DNA of 30,829 nucleotides from Priapulus caudatus (GCF_000485595.1 NW_014577542.1:72049-102877), one strand, 5' to 3'; positions 9,565-20,867 are shown, counted from the first letter of the stretch. Program-made: numbers and translations. Notes: generated from the sequence alone by a model not told the origin.

Positions 9565-9651
9565 GCACTCGAGGCGCAATTGATAATGCGTCGGACTTCT
9601 AATGGTAGAGATGATATTCGGAGGCTGCGGGTTCGACTCCCGCCGAGGGTA
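9565..9651 (+). pseudogene. tRNA-Arg(TCT)-like copy 3, probably a pseudogene
   Basis: Length and intron match copy 1 and the anticodon TCT is kept. The acceptor has a mismatch (GCACTCG against CGAGGGT), the D-arm is damaged (AATTGATAATGCG) and box A is altered. Box B (GGTTCGACTCC) still fits the consensus and a T run follows, so weak transcription cannot be excluded. It starts 154 bp after copy 2. Confidence 0.7.
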
Positions 9652-9736
9652 CAGTTTTGAATGTTTACCTCACAATTATTGAATACTAATGGAATGGTAT
9701 CCAATGTAAGCAGGATGCGATAAATTTGAACAATAA

Positions 9737-9824
9737 GCAATCGAGGAGCAAACCACATCGCCATTGTACTTCTTGTAGTGAAGATAGTACTCGAAGATTC
9801 CTGGTTCGAATCCCGTTAAGCGTA
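9737..9824 (+). pseudogene. tRNA-Arg pseudogene, array copy 4, strongly decayed
   Basis: Only the overall spacing, a TACTTCTTG remnant of the anticodon region and a good box B (GGTTCGAATCC) remain. Acceptor and D-arm are lost. It starts 172 bp after copy 3, at the end of a series of growing decay. Confidence 0.65.
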
Positions 9825-9946
9825 CTTCCGTACGGCTTTCGGATAATCACGCAAAATGCCGAATTGCGCATGAACTTACTGAATTAGGGCAGTCACAGAA
9901 CTGAGCAGACGATCGGCGCTCGTCTCTTTACGACGTTAGTACTTAC

Positions 9947-10035
9947 TTTGCAACGACAGGTGTATTTGCAAGGGTCCGTCCAAGTTAGAGGTACTTCTAC
10001 CACTTCGCCCTCGTTTTCGCATGTAGCCACCGTAC
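9947..10035 (-). CDS. BMPER: BMPER/crossveinless-2-like gene, exon 2 (first half of first VWC domain)
   Basis: The minus strand shows a pyrimidine-rich tract and CCCAG acceptor (10037-10036), an 89-base exon and a consensus GTAAGT donor (9946-9941). After two bases completing a split codon (GGT, Gly) it reads TVATCENEGEVVEV, then PLTWTDPCKYTCRCK, ending in phase 0. The next exon continues in phase 0 with VVCEKQAC, a normal VWC progression. The opening CENEGE is the start of the first VWC domain of BMPER as I remember the human protein (CENEGEVLQIP). This first domain is the principal BMP-binding module in the family (established knowledge). Four of the ten domain cysteines are here. The pre-CxC spacing is CxxxCxC, one residue longer than the common CxxCxC. 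The incoming phase matches exon 1 at 21117-21201. Confidence 0.82.
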
Positions 10036-11756
10036 CTGGGAAGCAGAGTAGCGAGAAAATAGAACATGACAAGTAGGAATGTATATGACAACATAGATGA
10101 CAAATAGCATTTCACGCAATGAACCTGAACACACTCACAAAAGTTACGGCCGATATTTGTTTGTTGATGTTGTTACGATAACGGCTGATAACTTCTAATA
10201 AGTTCTAGTAACGTTTTTGGTTTGCTAAACATATTTTCGCTATATAAATCACCACGGAAGATCACGTTTTAATTTCTCCCAAAGAGCGTATATAATTAGT
10301 CAGGGGTAAAGAAGGTAGCTGTGAATAAAATGCAAACAAAATCACGCACAGTATAGTTTTTTCTAAACGTTTATTTTAACGAGGAACGAGATGCTCAAGT
10401 TGATTGTAATTGTCTGACTAACTTGTTACGACGTGAACTAACCTCATAGTTCCCATCGATGATGAATATACAGCAGATATCTGGGCCGTTCCCACCATTA
10501 GCATTATAATTCGCACTGTCATCCTTCGATACACACACCCTTCTCGTTCTCGCTTTCGCGTGCACGCGCTCTCTCTCCTCCTCTCTCTTTCTTTCTCTTT
10601 TCTCCTCCTTCTCACTCCCTATACATTGTACATTCGCACGTTAGCTCACTGGCACTTGAACGGATAATTTCCTTAAACCTACAGACCGTCGCGTCGCATC
10701 TAGCCAGCGCATACCGACTTTTCTAAAAGGCCAACAGCACCCACCTACAAACGCCACTCCTAATACACATCGCCGAGGTACGGCTTGACCAGTTTTGCTC
10801 GCGAAAAGTTCGTCGCCAGCGCCCGCCGTGGCGCCGACAGTGACAGCTGGCCATCTCTGCGACCCACTGGCGCCACCCATCGCCGCATCGGCGGCAGCGG
10901 CAGGCAGGCAGACCCACGCCACCTTCCGTAATCTCACTGCTACTGCCTCGCAGCGAAGAAAACCACGTTACGCGGTTTGTCTAGACAGAACTCGATGGCT
11001 AGACTCTCTCGCGTCTACCTCCTACTCTCTCAGGTAGCACGAGTCGGAGGCCGGACTGGCGACAGCTCGACTGCGAGCGGGAATGGCATCGACACCGAAT
11101 AAATCATCGTCTCTATCTCATCGCATTAAGTTTGCGCCATGTTGGTAAACACACGCACGCGCGAGGCAGACGCAGAACTCAGGCCACCCTGTGAGATTTC
11201 TGGCCATCATATTGATAGAGAGCTATGCGCTCTTTTCATCATAATGTTATCGTAAGACGGCTTAAGCATGTGCGTGACATTTTGTTCCGCCCACATCTCC
11301 CCGCATGTGGCAATCTTCAAAGACGCGCTGCCGACAAAATAGCGAGGATATTTCCGCTAAGGTGCTGTACACAGACGCGCGTGTTACATGCGCAGACGGA
11401 CGATAGACACATTATTATTAACTGTTGCAACTTATACCCCGTATACAGACTGCAAAATTTGATATGGTATTAAACTTAATAGCAACCGCCGTGCTAGCCC
11501 TCCAACCCCACCCACTGCGGTATACAGAGAAATAATATACGATTTGAGGCTAGACTTATAGGCTTCGACTAGCTATACATTTCTATCGTGGGGGCGCACG
11601 TGGATATACGTCTGCATGTGCATACCATATACGAGCAAGCACGCACGCATGCGCGTATGCACGCACGCGTGCAGCCACACAAGCGCGTATGTCTTCTCCT
11701 AGCTCAGAGTGTTCTTGAGTAATTACCTGCGGAGCTTTCATGCGAGCACTGCATGC

Positions 11757-11845
<89 letters not shown>
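10036..11845. other. Intron 1, part adjacent to exon 2
   Basis: No further exon supported. 10559-10617 is a CT-rich tract. About 10780-11100 is GC- and CpG-rich with GGC/GCC repeats but without a convincing promoter or coding frame. 11620-11690 carries CACGCA/GCATGCG alternation. A (TG)n tract occupies 11760-11844, with one CG interruption near 11809, and abuts the rearranged block. Confidence 0.5.
11760..11844. repeat. (TG)n microsatellite at the left inversion border
   Basis: About 42 TG units with one CGTG interruption. It stops directly before foldback-element sequence at 11846. The matching (CA)n tract ends at 20017, at the other border of the inferred inversion. Confidence 0.95.
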
Positions 11846-11847
<2 letters not shown>

Positions 11848-12285
11848 GCCAATCGTTTTTGGTGTGGGGCGGAATCATCGTTGCCATGGTAACAAAATTT
11901 TTTCCCGAAACATTCTAGAACCTGTAACTTCTGCAGTTTTTACCCGATTGTCATGAAATTTACATTTGTATTAAAATTTCTATTTAAATTTCTATTTAAA
12001 TTTAAATTTAAAAATTTAAAAATAAAATTTAAATTTAATATTTGTATTAAAATTTCTATTTTAAATTTCTATTTAAATTTATGATTGTCATGAAATATAT
12101 GTATATCACATTTATTATATATTATAGGACATGTTATATCGGCCCTGTGTGCCAAATTCCATGACAATCGGGTAAAAACAGTACAAGTTACAGGTTCTAC
12201 AATTTTCCACACAAAATGTTCTTACCATGGCAACGATGACTCCGCCCACACCAAAACGATTGGCGTCTTTGCTTTACCATAACGC
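11846..12285. repeat. Foldback element copy 1 (inverted termini, AT-rich core)
   Basis: The outer sequence ACGCCAATCGTTTTTGG...CATCGTTGCCATGG returns in reverse complement at 12225-12275. Inner parts (GTAACTTCTGCAG, ACCCGATTGTCATG) are also mirrored. The core is TTTAAATTT-type AT repeat (about 11965-12075). The left outer terminus is missing because the inversion border falls there. No transposase is visible, so it is a non-autonomous foldback or MITE-like element. Confidence 0.75.
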
Positions 12286-12786
12286 AGCACTGCACCCATA
12301 ACCCCCCCCCCCCTTGTGTGTATTCCATATACTTGCACATCTGAGGCAGACCAGTTGTCTAACAAACCTTTGTCTTTGTGACTTATTTAACTTTACTTCC
12401 TTCTACGTCCTTACAGAGATATTCCATTCATACTAGATCACGGGGGATACATGTAGTTGGCGACAACTGCTCGTTTCTAGTTATTAACCGCCTGAGAATG
12501 CTGTTATTGCTGGATTGTGTTTATATATATATAAAGCGAGAGAGAGATTGAAAAGAGAAGAGGCAGAGAAGTGCGAGAGAGGAGGAGAGAGGAGAGAGAT
12601 GGGGGGACAGGCAGAGGAAAGAGATAAAGATATAGAGAATGCGAATAGATTGAGAATGAGAGATCGTAGGCAAGAGTGTGAGAGCAAGAATTATGGTAGA
12701 GAGAGACGTACAGCGAGAGAGAGGGGGCTCTCCCACTTTCTCTTTCCATCTCTCAATCGTTATATATCTCTCTCTGCCATAATGTA

Positions 12787-13342
12787 TTGTATCCCCCGAA
12801 CGAAGTTCGTGGGGATACTATGGGTTTGGCATCGTCGCGCCGCCGCGCCGGTAGAGATTTCCTTGTGAACGCTCTACGCGGCTGCAGTTCTTCTCGATCA
12901 TCTTCAAATTTCGAATGAAGGTGGCGTTATCGTAAAGCGAAGACACCTATTGTTTTTGGTGTGGGCGGAGTCATCGTTGCCATGGTAACAACATTTTTGT
13001 CGAAATATTCTATAACCTGTAACTTCTGCACTTTTACCCGATTGTCATGAAATTTATATTTGTATTTAAATTTATTTAAATTTATATTTAAATTTAAAAT
13101 TTTAAAATTTAAAAATAAATTTAAATTTAAAAATAAAAATAAAAATTTAATATTTGTATTTAAATTATATTTATATTTATGATTGTCATCAGGACATGTT
13201 ATATCGGCCCTGTGTGCCAAATTCCATGACAATCGGGTAAAACAGCACAAGTTAACAGGTTCTACAATATTTCCACAAAAATGTTTGTACATGGCAACGA
13301 TGACTCCGCGCACAGCCAAACACGATTGGCGCGTCTTCGCTT
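12787..13342. repeat. Foldback element copy 2 with long terminal extension
   Basis: Starts with a perfect hairpin, GTATCCCC...GGGGATAC (12789-12818). This is followed by a terminal stretch through ATCATCTTCAAATTTCG, then ACACCTATTGTTTTTGG, an AT core, and the mirrored end CGATTGGCG. The right terminus is cut by the N gap. Its inverted partner in the other arm is 26440-27057. Confidence 0.7.
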
Positions 13343-13367
13343 NNNNNNNNNNNNNNNNNNNNNNNNN
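13343..13367. other. Assembly gap (25 N)
   Basis: Twenty-five Ns within the left arm. The sequence after the gap (13400-13510) resembles 12690-12790. In the right arm the corresponding place holds about 450 bp more (about 26060-26500). The true join is therefore uncertain. Confidence 1.
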
Positions 13368-13922
13368 TTAGAGTCGGTAGGCATAGAGTGTCGAGAGCCA
13401 AGCAATTATGCGTAGAGAGAGACCGTACAGCGAGAGAGAGCGGGGCTCTCCCACTTTCTCCTTTTCCATCTCTCAAATCGTTATATATCTCTCCTCTGGC
13501 CATAATTATTAACCATAAGAAAGGCATAGTAACACGAGATGGAGAAAAGGGGAATAGCCATAGAGAAGCGTGTAAGTACAGAGGCGCCAGACAGCAACGC
13601 TACAGATAACTGCGAGGCTATATCTGTGGCGCTATATAATCCTCTATCAAGCCGTAATTATTAACCATCAAGATAGGCGGATAGAAGCAAGAGAGGGAGG
13701 AAAGGGCATAGCGCGAGAGAGGAGCGGGGGAGTACCGCGGGCTGTACGACAGACACATCGTGGTAGACAGAACATCAACGATGCCCGTCTACGAGAATAA
13801 AGGCTGGAAGAAGAGAGAAGAAACGGGGAATAGCGAGGAGGGAATGAGCTACGGGTGCACACGGCGATCGTACAGTACGTGGCCCATCTTACGAGCGAAT
13901 AGTACTCGGGGATCCGATTAGA

Positions 13923-13966
13923 TCAGGAGTGAATAATAATAGTGAATAATCTATATCCACTCCTGA
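13923..13966. mobile_element. 44-bp miniature element with TCAGGAGTG ends (left-arm copy)
   Basis: TCAGGAGTG at the left and its reverse complement CACTCCTGA at the right enclose AT-rich sequence that also pairs in part (AATAATA...). The flanks are TTAGA on the left and a one-base-damaged form (TAGA) on the right. The partner at 25613-25657 shows the intact duplication. Confidence 0.7.
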
Positions 13967-13993
13967 TAGATTCATACGCGATTTCGCAAGCAA

Positions 13994-14095
13994 ATCGCAG
14001 CGAACACACACACACACAACACACACACGCCCAGACACGCACACACACGACAGCACACGCCACCACGCACACCCACACACAACACACACGCGGCG
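13994..14095. repeat. CA-rich microsatellite, left arm
   Basis: Imperfect CACACA with CGCC and GACA interruptions; the partner is the TG/CGTG tract at 25505-25577. Open frames over it are artefacts. Confidence 0.9.
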
Positions 14096-14435
14096 CGCAG
14101 CGCGGCACAGAAAAAAACCGCTACGCAGCGCTACATATCACTACACTACACAGCTGCGGCATCTCCATCACTCTCACAACTCAGCGGCAGCCAGAATGAG
14201 TAGAAAAGTCAACGAGTGTTAATGACAGCCTGACGTTCTGGAAGCTCTACCAACTTCAGCGCAGATTAGAGCCGAGATCAACAACAGACGTGAGATGCGT
14301 GGGCATCAAGCAGGAAGAGCTGCGGGGGGAGGGGGGGGGGCCACATATATAACAGCGAGATGTTGCCGGCCTGCGAGCCAACTTTGTGGCACTCAGCGTG
14401 AGCAGTAACAGTAATCAAATCACACTGCTAGCGCG

Positions 14436-14665
14436 CAGTCGTCGAGTCAGTAGTAGTGCATAGGCAGTAGTAAGCACGTGGTAGTAGATAGTAGTAGTAT
14501 GTAGTAGTAGTAGTAGTAGTAGTAGTCAGTAGAGTAGTAGTACGCAGTGAGTGCAGTGTAGTAGTATATGTGTTAGTGGTATGGTAGTGGTAGTGGCAGC
14601 AGTACGTGGCGTAGCAGTGCGAGCAGTACGTGCAGTAACATAGCACGTTAGCATAGCAGTAGCCA
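14436..14665. repeat. TAG/GTA trinucleotide repeat region, left arm
   Basis: Dense AGTAGT triplets, followed by looser GTAGCAG repeats. The mirror in the right arm is the CTA/CTGCTA region at 24965-25185. Minus-strand open frames here translate the triplets (Tyr/Cys/Leu-rich) and differ between arms, so they are not genes. Confidence 0.9.
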
Positions 14666-15180
14666 GAGCGAGCAGCCAGCCAGCCAGCAGCACAAAAAAG
14701 AAGCCGGCAACGCCCCAGCACACAAACAACAACAACAACAAGTATTGGCAATGAATAGCTGTACAGAGAGGTAGTGAGCAATGAACGTTGTAAGTTGGGA
14801 GATGTAGAGAGACAATAGCAGAATACCAGCAGCCACAACAGCTGCCAGTAGCAAGAGTGCGGCTCGGCGCCGTGCAGGTACACCAAACACCAGCAACCGC
14901 CACAACCAACCAATAACAGCAGCAGTAGCAGCAGCAGATCACCAGCAGAGCACGGCTAGAGGAAGCATGTAGTAGTAAGGCCTATAATACCGTGGTAAAC
15001 GTAGTAGGCAGGCAGGTATCCCTAAAATGCGATCAATATCACGCGGGTTATTACGACACGATAGATTTATTATTGCATAAGAGCTTCGGCATCCACCAAA
15101 TTGTTATGCTGTGAACAACCAAGTAACAGTAAGTAGATAATGGGGTAAACAATCTATGGGGTAAACATAATAGCTAGCAG

Positions 15181-16041
15181 TCCCTGCTCTACAGCAGAGT
15201 GCGCATGACGATCGGCTGAAAAAAATCGTCACGTGATCGCTGGACGGCATGTTGTTGTCCAAATTGATCCACACCGCTGCCCGCCTTAAGTACAGCCCGC
15301 TGTATGGATACGCTGTACAATGGTCCGTTCGTAATTAATTAGACTATCGTGCTCAATAAACTCAAAATTTTACGGCAGATTATAGCTAAACATGTGTCCT
15401 ATGTGTATGTAGATTTCTAGAACTGCCAAAAACACAGGGTTCACCTGCGAGCGCCAGTGGCAGAGTGCGAACGCCATTTAATCTTGTGAATTACAGTAAA
15501 CTTTGTCATTATTCTTCCCAAAAATGACTGCTGCTGTGTTTCGCATCAAGAATTGTACAAATTCAAGCTATCATATGGCCGCGAAACGATTTGACGGTTA
15601 ATTTCTAAGAAACTCTAGATACATAAAAACACATGTGTTATCTATGATCGCTGTGATTCTTGAGTTTATTCAAGCGCGAGTGACTTTAATTAATTAGCAA
15701 GTAATCTACGCGCGGTATCGCCACAGGATTAACTTACACACGCTATGGCGGTAAGAAAGTGTACAATTAAACTATCATATGGCGCGGAACGATTTGAGTT
15801 AGCATTTCATAGAAATCAGATACATCATAGAGCACGGCTTCAGCTATAAATCTCTGTAAAATTTTGAGTTTATGAAGCAACGATTAGTCTAAATTATACT
15901 ACGGACCATTGCTACAGGCTACTCCATACAGCGCTGTACTTAAGCGGCAGCGGTGTGGATACATTTGGAAAACCCAACATTGGAGCTCAAACCTGAGTTC
16001 GCGCCAACCTCTCTGTACTATAGCGACCCTAATAATATCCA
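15181..16041. mobile_element. ~0.86-kb foldback element present only in the left arm
   Basis: The arms align up to 15180 and again from about 16041, while the other arm joins the two sides directly near 24490. The insert has long inverted termini: CCACACCGCTGCCCGCCTTAAG near 15271 is mirrored by CTTAAGCGGCAGCGGTGTGG near 15940, and AAACTCAAAATTTTAC by GTAAAATTTTGAGTTT near 15860. It also contains two diverged direct copies (from about 15560 and 15765) around CTATCATATGG. No transposase is seen. CAG occurs at both borders and may be a short target duplication. Confidence 0.72.
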
Positions 16042-16057
16042 GGCGTTACGCTCATCA

Positions 16058-16380
16058 GGGTCTATTCCCCAGGTACTGCCGGAAACGTACCCTGGGTACG
16101 GTCCGCTATAACCGGAACGTACCCCGCGCTAACATCTAGCCTTGATATGCTTTAGGCGTTAGGGTTAAGCGGTTAGGGTTAGGGCTTAGAATAGTGTTAG
16201 GGTTAGGGTAGGGATAGCGAGTAGGGCGTAGGCGACTCCTAGCACTCGCTTAATGGAGTAGGCCGAGTACGGTCGGCATATTAGATATTCGTATTTAGTA
16301 CCAGCGCGTACGCTTCCGTTATACCGGACCGTACCGCAGGGGTTACGTTCCGGCAGTACCCTGGCGGGACAGGGGACCCC
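16058..16380. mobile_element. Inverted-repeat element with telomere-like TTAGGG core (left arm)
   Basis: Ends mirror each other: GGGTCTAT and a variant at the right, then CAGTACC/GGTACTG, CCGGAACGTACC and GTACGGTCCG motifs in both orientations. The core (about 16158-16214) holds broken TTAGGG repeats. Its inverted partner at 24169-24470 is cleaner. Confidence 0.75.
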
Positions 16381-16394
16381 CTTACTCAGATAAG

Positions 16395-18200
16395 CTACAC
16401 ATATATAGCGGTCAATTTCTAGTACTCGCCGACGCTGTTTACCAATGCCACTACGCTAGGCAACCACATATCGTCACACTGTTTGCGGCGCAACCAACAA
16501 AGAGATTTGCATCGATACCGTTGAGTAATGTTTAAGAGTGACAGATCGACGTAACCATATAATAACCGATGGATATGACTGCTTGCTATTGCATAAAACT
16601 GCGACGCCCGTTATGTTAAGTTTAATACAATAGTGACCGATTTATTCTAGGCCTACTATCGTCTTAGATTGTCGGCACGGCCCAATGCATTGTGTAACCG
16701 GTCCCGTTCGCCCTGAGAGGCAACTTTCGACCCCCTTCTAACCGCAATCCTCTTCTGCCTCATCAAGCTCTGCTGTATGTAGGTGTTGTAGCAACAGTAG
16801 AAGGCGCTCCATATAGCAGAAGGGCCTGACATAAGCATCGACAGAAACATTATAGGCAAAAACATCACACTTGCTTCGTCGATACACTAACATGCCTGAC
16901 TTATTCATGTAAATTACTACAGACTTACTCGATGCTGTCGCTCGAAACAAACTTGCTAAGCGAATTCTCTTACAACGCTATTTCTCATACAAAGTATTTC
17001 GGAATCCCTTTCATACAGAAAAATGGCACGACGGTGTGACCATGGCCTACTGCCACTTGCTGGAATGGCACAATTACCGACCATGCAATCTTAACTTTCT
17101 AATGCTTTCTATGACGTCCCACGAGGCCATCCTGTTTGCGGCCATGATGCCCAAAAGGCCATGCATCTGTGCCGAATTTCACCGCCACAAAAAATTCCAA
17201 AACTGCGTTCTTCTAGCATGCCACCATAGTGCAATTGCGCGTGAACAATCTGCGGGGCTTACGTTGCACGCCTCCAGTATAGTCGGTCCGTCAGGCTCGC
17301 AACCAACGCTGCGCGCTGAATCGTTAGCCAGCGTGATTGCAAAAGCATCAGGTCGGTCGCCCAAAAGTTGACATTGCTAAATGTTGTAAGCTCGTGTAGC
17401 CGGAGGTCATGAGCCTATAAAAAGTTGCTCCGTGTAAACAGAAGGCGGACCATGATGGTATCTCTTTTCCTATAAAACAACGTCATTTAATAATGGTTTT
17501 CGAGCGGTTTTGCCGGCCGCTGAGGTGGCGGGTGGCGTGCGCTGTCGGCTAGCTGCGATGTGCCGCCCACAACTCTTATAGGAGTTATGCGCGATTTTAG
17601 TAACAACTATTGCGGATGGGTTCACTTCCGACCGCTCGCTCATACCGTACCAAAGACTGACAAAGTGGCTACACACTGCCGTCTCTGCTTACCACTCCAG
17701 CAAAATAGATGATTAGCAGTGTGGAACAACGGTGTTGAGCAGAGTATTAGAGACCCTCGCACGTCCCCCCCCCCCATTTCAGCTAAACATGGAACATGAA
17801 TACATATTCGCTGGAAACCCGACGATGGCAACGCGGTATCCTCGACCAAAAAAATGGCGCGATCATTCGTGCAAGTAATAATGAAACCTATAATGCAAAA
17901 CAGTGCAGCAACGGTCGCGTATTTTACAAATACATGACGTGTATGCTTTCGCGAACTCACGTTCGTGAGGCATTATATGAAAAATTCTATAACCTCTTTA
18001 ACTCGAACAACTGTAACGCGAGACACGTAGCCAGCTTTTGTGAGCCGGTCCGCCATAATAAAAACTGATGGTATTTCGCTTATCCGAGGGTATCGCGAGA
18101 TAGAAATTTCGTCTGAATTCCATAAATTCGAAATATCGCCGACAGGAATGCCATTATTCTTCGCCCAGCGCGACAATAGAGACGCTTTGACCTGCTGCCT
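16395..18200. other. Arm sequence without recognised gene
   Basis: Single-copy-looking sequence apart from its mirror (about 22500-24165). A plus-strand open frame at 17036-17371 is not preserved in the mirror copy, which argues against coding. A C run lies at 17766-17775. Confidence 0.5.
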
Positions 18201-18223
18201 TTTACGTACAACGCCGTCGGCCC

Positions 18224-18312
18224 TCTCTCTCGCCTCTCTCTCTCTCTCTCTCTCTGCTCTCTCTCTCTCTTCTCTCTTCTCTCGTCCTCTCTCTCTCTCT
18301 CTCTCTCTCTAT
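18224..18312. repeat. CT-rich tract, left arm
   Basis: (CT)n with GCT, TTCT and CGTC interruptions. The mirror at 22401-22468 is a pure (AG)34, so the two copies of this microsatellite have diverged in structure. Confidence 0.92.
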
Positions 18313-18822
18313 TGCCGCCGAGCTCGGCTTTTGCCCTGGTCTTCCATTTACAAACAAACCTCGCGCCCGCGCATCGGCAGCAACTAACGCCATGCAATAA
18401 ACTCGGTGGTGATTTCTGCCCGCAGCTGGCTAGCAGAACTTACTTATCGGGCGGTCAGGACTTAATGGTTACCAGTGAATCAGTCTTTATTCGCATGTAA
18501 ACACCGGCCTTAAGCCAAATACTTCACCTACCAACCCCTCCGAGCGGCATTCACAATGCAGGCGGATTTGCTGTTCTTGCTAAAAATATTTTTCGTGCAC
18601 AGGATGCATAAAGCCGCCTTTCGATGGCGAAGCGGACGTAATGTTCTAAAGCCTATTTGATTGTCTTTGTTCGGACCTAGTCTGAACTGACACAACGATC
18701 TGCTGAAATTGCACGTTGAAACCGCCTCATTAATTATTGTGGCGCGGAAGTGTATTTGAGGCGACGTAAGTAAGACTCGTACCTGAATTTACTCGCCGAT
18801 CATTCGCACAGATGAAATGTGA

Positions 18823-18826
<4 letters not shown>

Positions 18827-18853
<27 letters not shown>

Positions 18854-18864
18854 GTATATATATG
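18827..18864. repeat. (AT)n microsatellite, left arm
   Basis: TA repeats with one G interruption; mirrored by 21864-21902. Confidence 0.95.
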
Positions 18865-19339
18865 TAATAGCGCCAAACGCTTGCGCCGCGTTGCGCTTGC
18901 GGGTATAACACATTTCGCTCCTCAGCGACATTTTCTCTCCGTCTTCGCGTTACTAAATACAGCCGATTGCGGTAAAACATTACTAGTCGCGTGCTGCCTG
19001 CTGCCTGCCTACAACAGTGAGCGAATTTCGCCGAACCCATAAAGTTGATAATGAATTGCATCAGGCGACGATGCGCTATATAGCTAAGTGAGTCATCCCG
19101 TGGCATGAGCAGACGACGGTAGCAGCAGCGCGTACGGGGTAGCCTGCCTGCTGGGCCGCCCGCACACATCTGCGTTAAACGCGGCACCGCGATCTTGTAT
19201 TTATCCTTGTGTAATTACGGTGTGGTTTACATTGCGGCCGGCGAGCCACTGCTTACGCAATAATGCAATGATGAGACCTATCGTAGAATTAAACGGCACA
19301 CGGTGCTTTAGCGCGGGAATGCGCCCGGCAACATGACCG

Positions 19340-19578
19340 ACCCCCCGCCCCCCCACTCACCCCACCACGACCCGCACTCCCTCACACACGCGCCGCGCTC
19401 ACGAGCTCGCACGTCACCAAACACAACTAAACACACACCCACGCGCGCGCGCGCACGAACCCGCCACGCACACAAACCACATAAATACACACACGCGCGG
19501 CGCCGCGCGCACGAACGCGCACGCACACAATACACAAATACACGCGCGCGCACGAATGCACACAACACAATACACACA

Positions 19579-19645
<67 letters not shown>

Positions 19646-19798
19646 ACCACACACACATAAACACACCACACACACAGCACACACACACACACACACACAA
19701 CACACACACCCATACACAGTAACACACACGCACAAACCACAATCCACACGCACACAGCACGGCATACTCACCTACGCATACGCACGCACCGCTTGTAA

Positions 19799-19861
<63 letters not shown>

Positions 19862-20017
19862 ACACCACACACACCACCACACGCGCGCGCGCGCACGCAC
19901 GCACAGCACACAACAGCACAACACACGCACACACACAACACTCTCCCCCACACACACGCACGCACCGCACGCACGCACCGGGGGAGTGCGCACACACGCA
20001 CGCACGCACACACACGT
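19340..20017. repeat. Long CA/CGCA tract at the right inversion border
   Basis: About 680 bp of CA, CACG and CGCGCG repeats, with a C-rich start (19341-19360). It ends exactly where segment B begins (20018). All long frames on both strands are repeat translations. In the inversion model this is the displaced continuation of the TG tract at 11760-11844. Confidence 0.95.
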
Positions 20018-20867
20018 CTTCGCTTTACGATAACGCACCTTCATGCGAAATTTGAAGATGATCGGAGAAGAACTGCAGCCGGTAAAGCGTTCACAGGGAA
20101 ATCTCTGCGGCGGCGGCGGCGGCGGCGGCGGCGCGACAATGCCAAACCCATAGTATCCCCACAAACTTCGTTCGGGGATACAATAAGTACCACACGTAGA
20201 CAACATGACTACAACGTACGCACGCACAAAAGAGGTAATGCGTGTATATTTTCGTACGTATACCAGTATACCGGAGGAGTTAGTACTACAGGTGCAGCCG
20301 GTACGATAATGCAGAGATTTGGCACCCATGCCGTGCTCGTAATTGCCCAGTCTTCTGTAGACTTCTCATCGCACTGTGCCGACTTGTATAATACAGTAGA
20401 TTTTCTAACCCGCATTCACTTGCTTGTGGTCACGGAGCGGAAACATTAATGACCTCTTTCGCGCCGCAGGCTACTACGTACACCAACTATGGATAACACG
20501 TCCGGCATACTCAAATATATGAATGTCATATACATCGATATGTAGCGATATGTACAGGGCGTGATCGCGTCTCAGCGGGAGCCACGTACAACATCGTACT
20601 ATCGAAAACGATAACTACACGATAAACTCAGACAGAAATCTAGCGATAGAGCGTAAGAATGCTATTCAGAAACACCTGCGCGTACACGTACGTTGATATC
20701 ATACGTACGCAATCCGCCCACATTCTATATATTTTATTCAGCGTGCTTACGCGGGGAGACCTGTCTACACGACGAGGTCATGACCAGGGGCGTGATCTAT
20801 CTAACAACGGCAAATCCACACCCCAACAGTACGGATGAGGTTAGTGTCGGCTTCTGCTGATTTACAC

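Larger units (their letters stand above)
11846..19306. repeat. Left arm (A) of a large inverted duplication
   Basis: Matched in reverse complement by 21438-27986 along its whole length. Anchor pairs: 12310-12490 with 27350-27530; 12787-13340 with 26440-27057; 13370-13690 with 25900-26060; 13923-13966 with 25613-25657; 15040-15180 with 24480-24600; 16058-16380 with 24169-24470; 17790-18060 with 22620-22870; 18790-19306 with 21438-21960. The arm is about 0.9 kb longer than its partner, mostly from one element at 15181-16041. Differences elsewhere are largely single-base indels and microsatellite length. No protein gene is supported in either arm. Confidence 0.93.

Noticed and set aside
4183-9824. 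tRNA-derived SINEs instead of tRNA genes
   Set aside because: There is no poly-A or tail region and no body sequence beyond the tRNA. Introns are kept and spacing is regular, which fits tandem gene duplication.
10443-10522. Candidate signal-peptide exon on the minus strand (MTVRIIMLMVGTAQISAVYS, with donor AG|GTTAGT)
   Set aside because: It ends in phase 2 and cannot join exon 2 in frame. The exon at 21117-21201 has a better signal, a better donor and the right phase.
10641-11037. GC-rich open frames on both strands (Ala/Gly-rich)
   Set aside because: High GC and CpG content make chance open frames likely. No homology, splice context or consistent start was found.
12504-12868. Frames in the AG/CT-rich arm sequence
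   Set aside because: Low-complexity purine or pyrimidine sequence; the frames differ between arms.
16158-16214. TTAGGG repeats as a true chromosome end or fusion site
   Set aside because: Tracts are short, interrupted, and enclosed by inverted repeats in both arms. An element core is the better explanation.
17036-17371. 111-codon plus-strand frame with mixed composition
   Set aside because: The mirror copy around 23280-23570 does not preserve it, there is no recognised family, and a 61-codon frame overlaps on the other strand.
19308-20329. Several long frames on both strands, Cys/Val-rich or Thr/His-rich
   Set aside because: They lie in the CA/CGCA tract and are read in overlapping frames on both strands, as expected for dinucleotide repeats.
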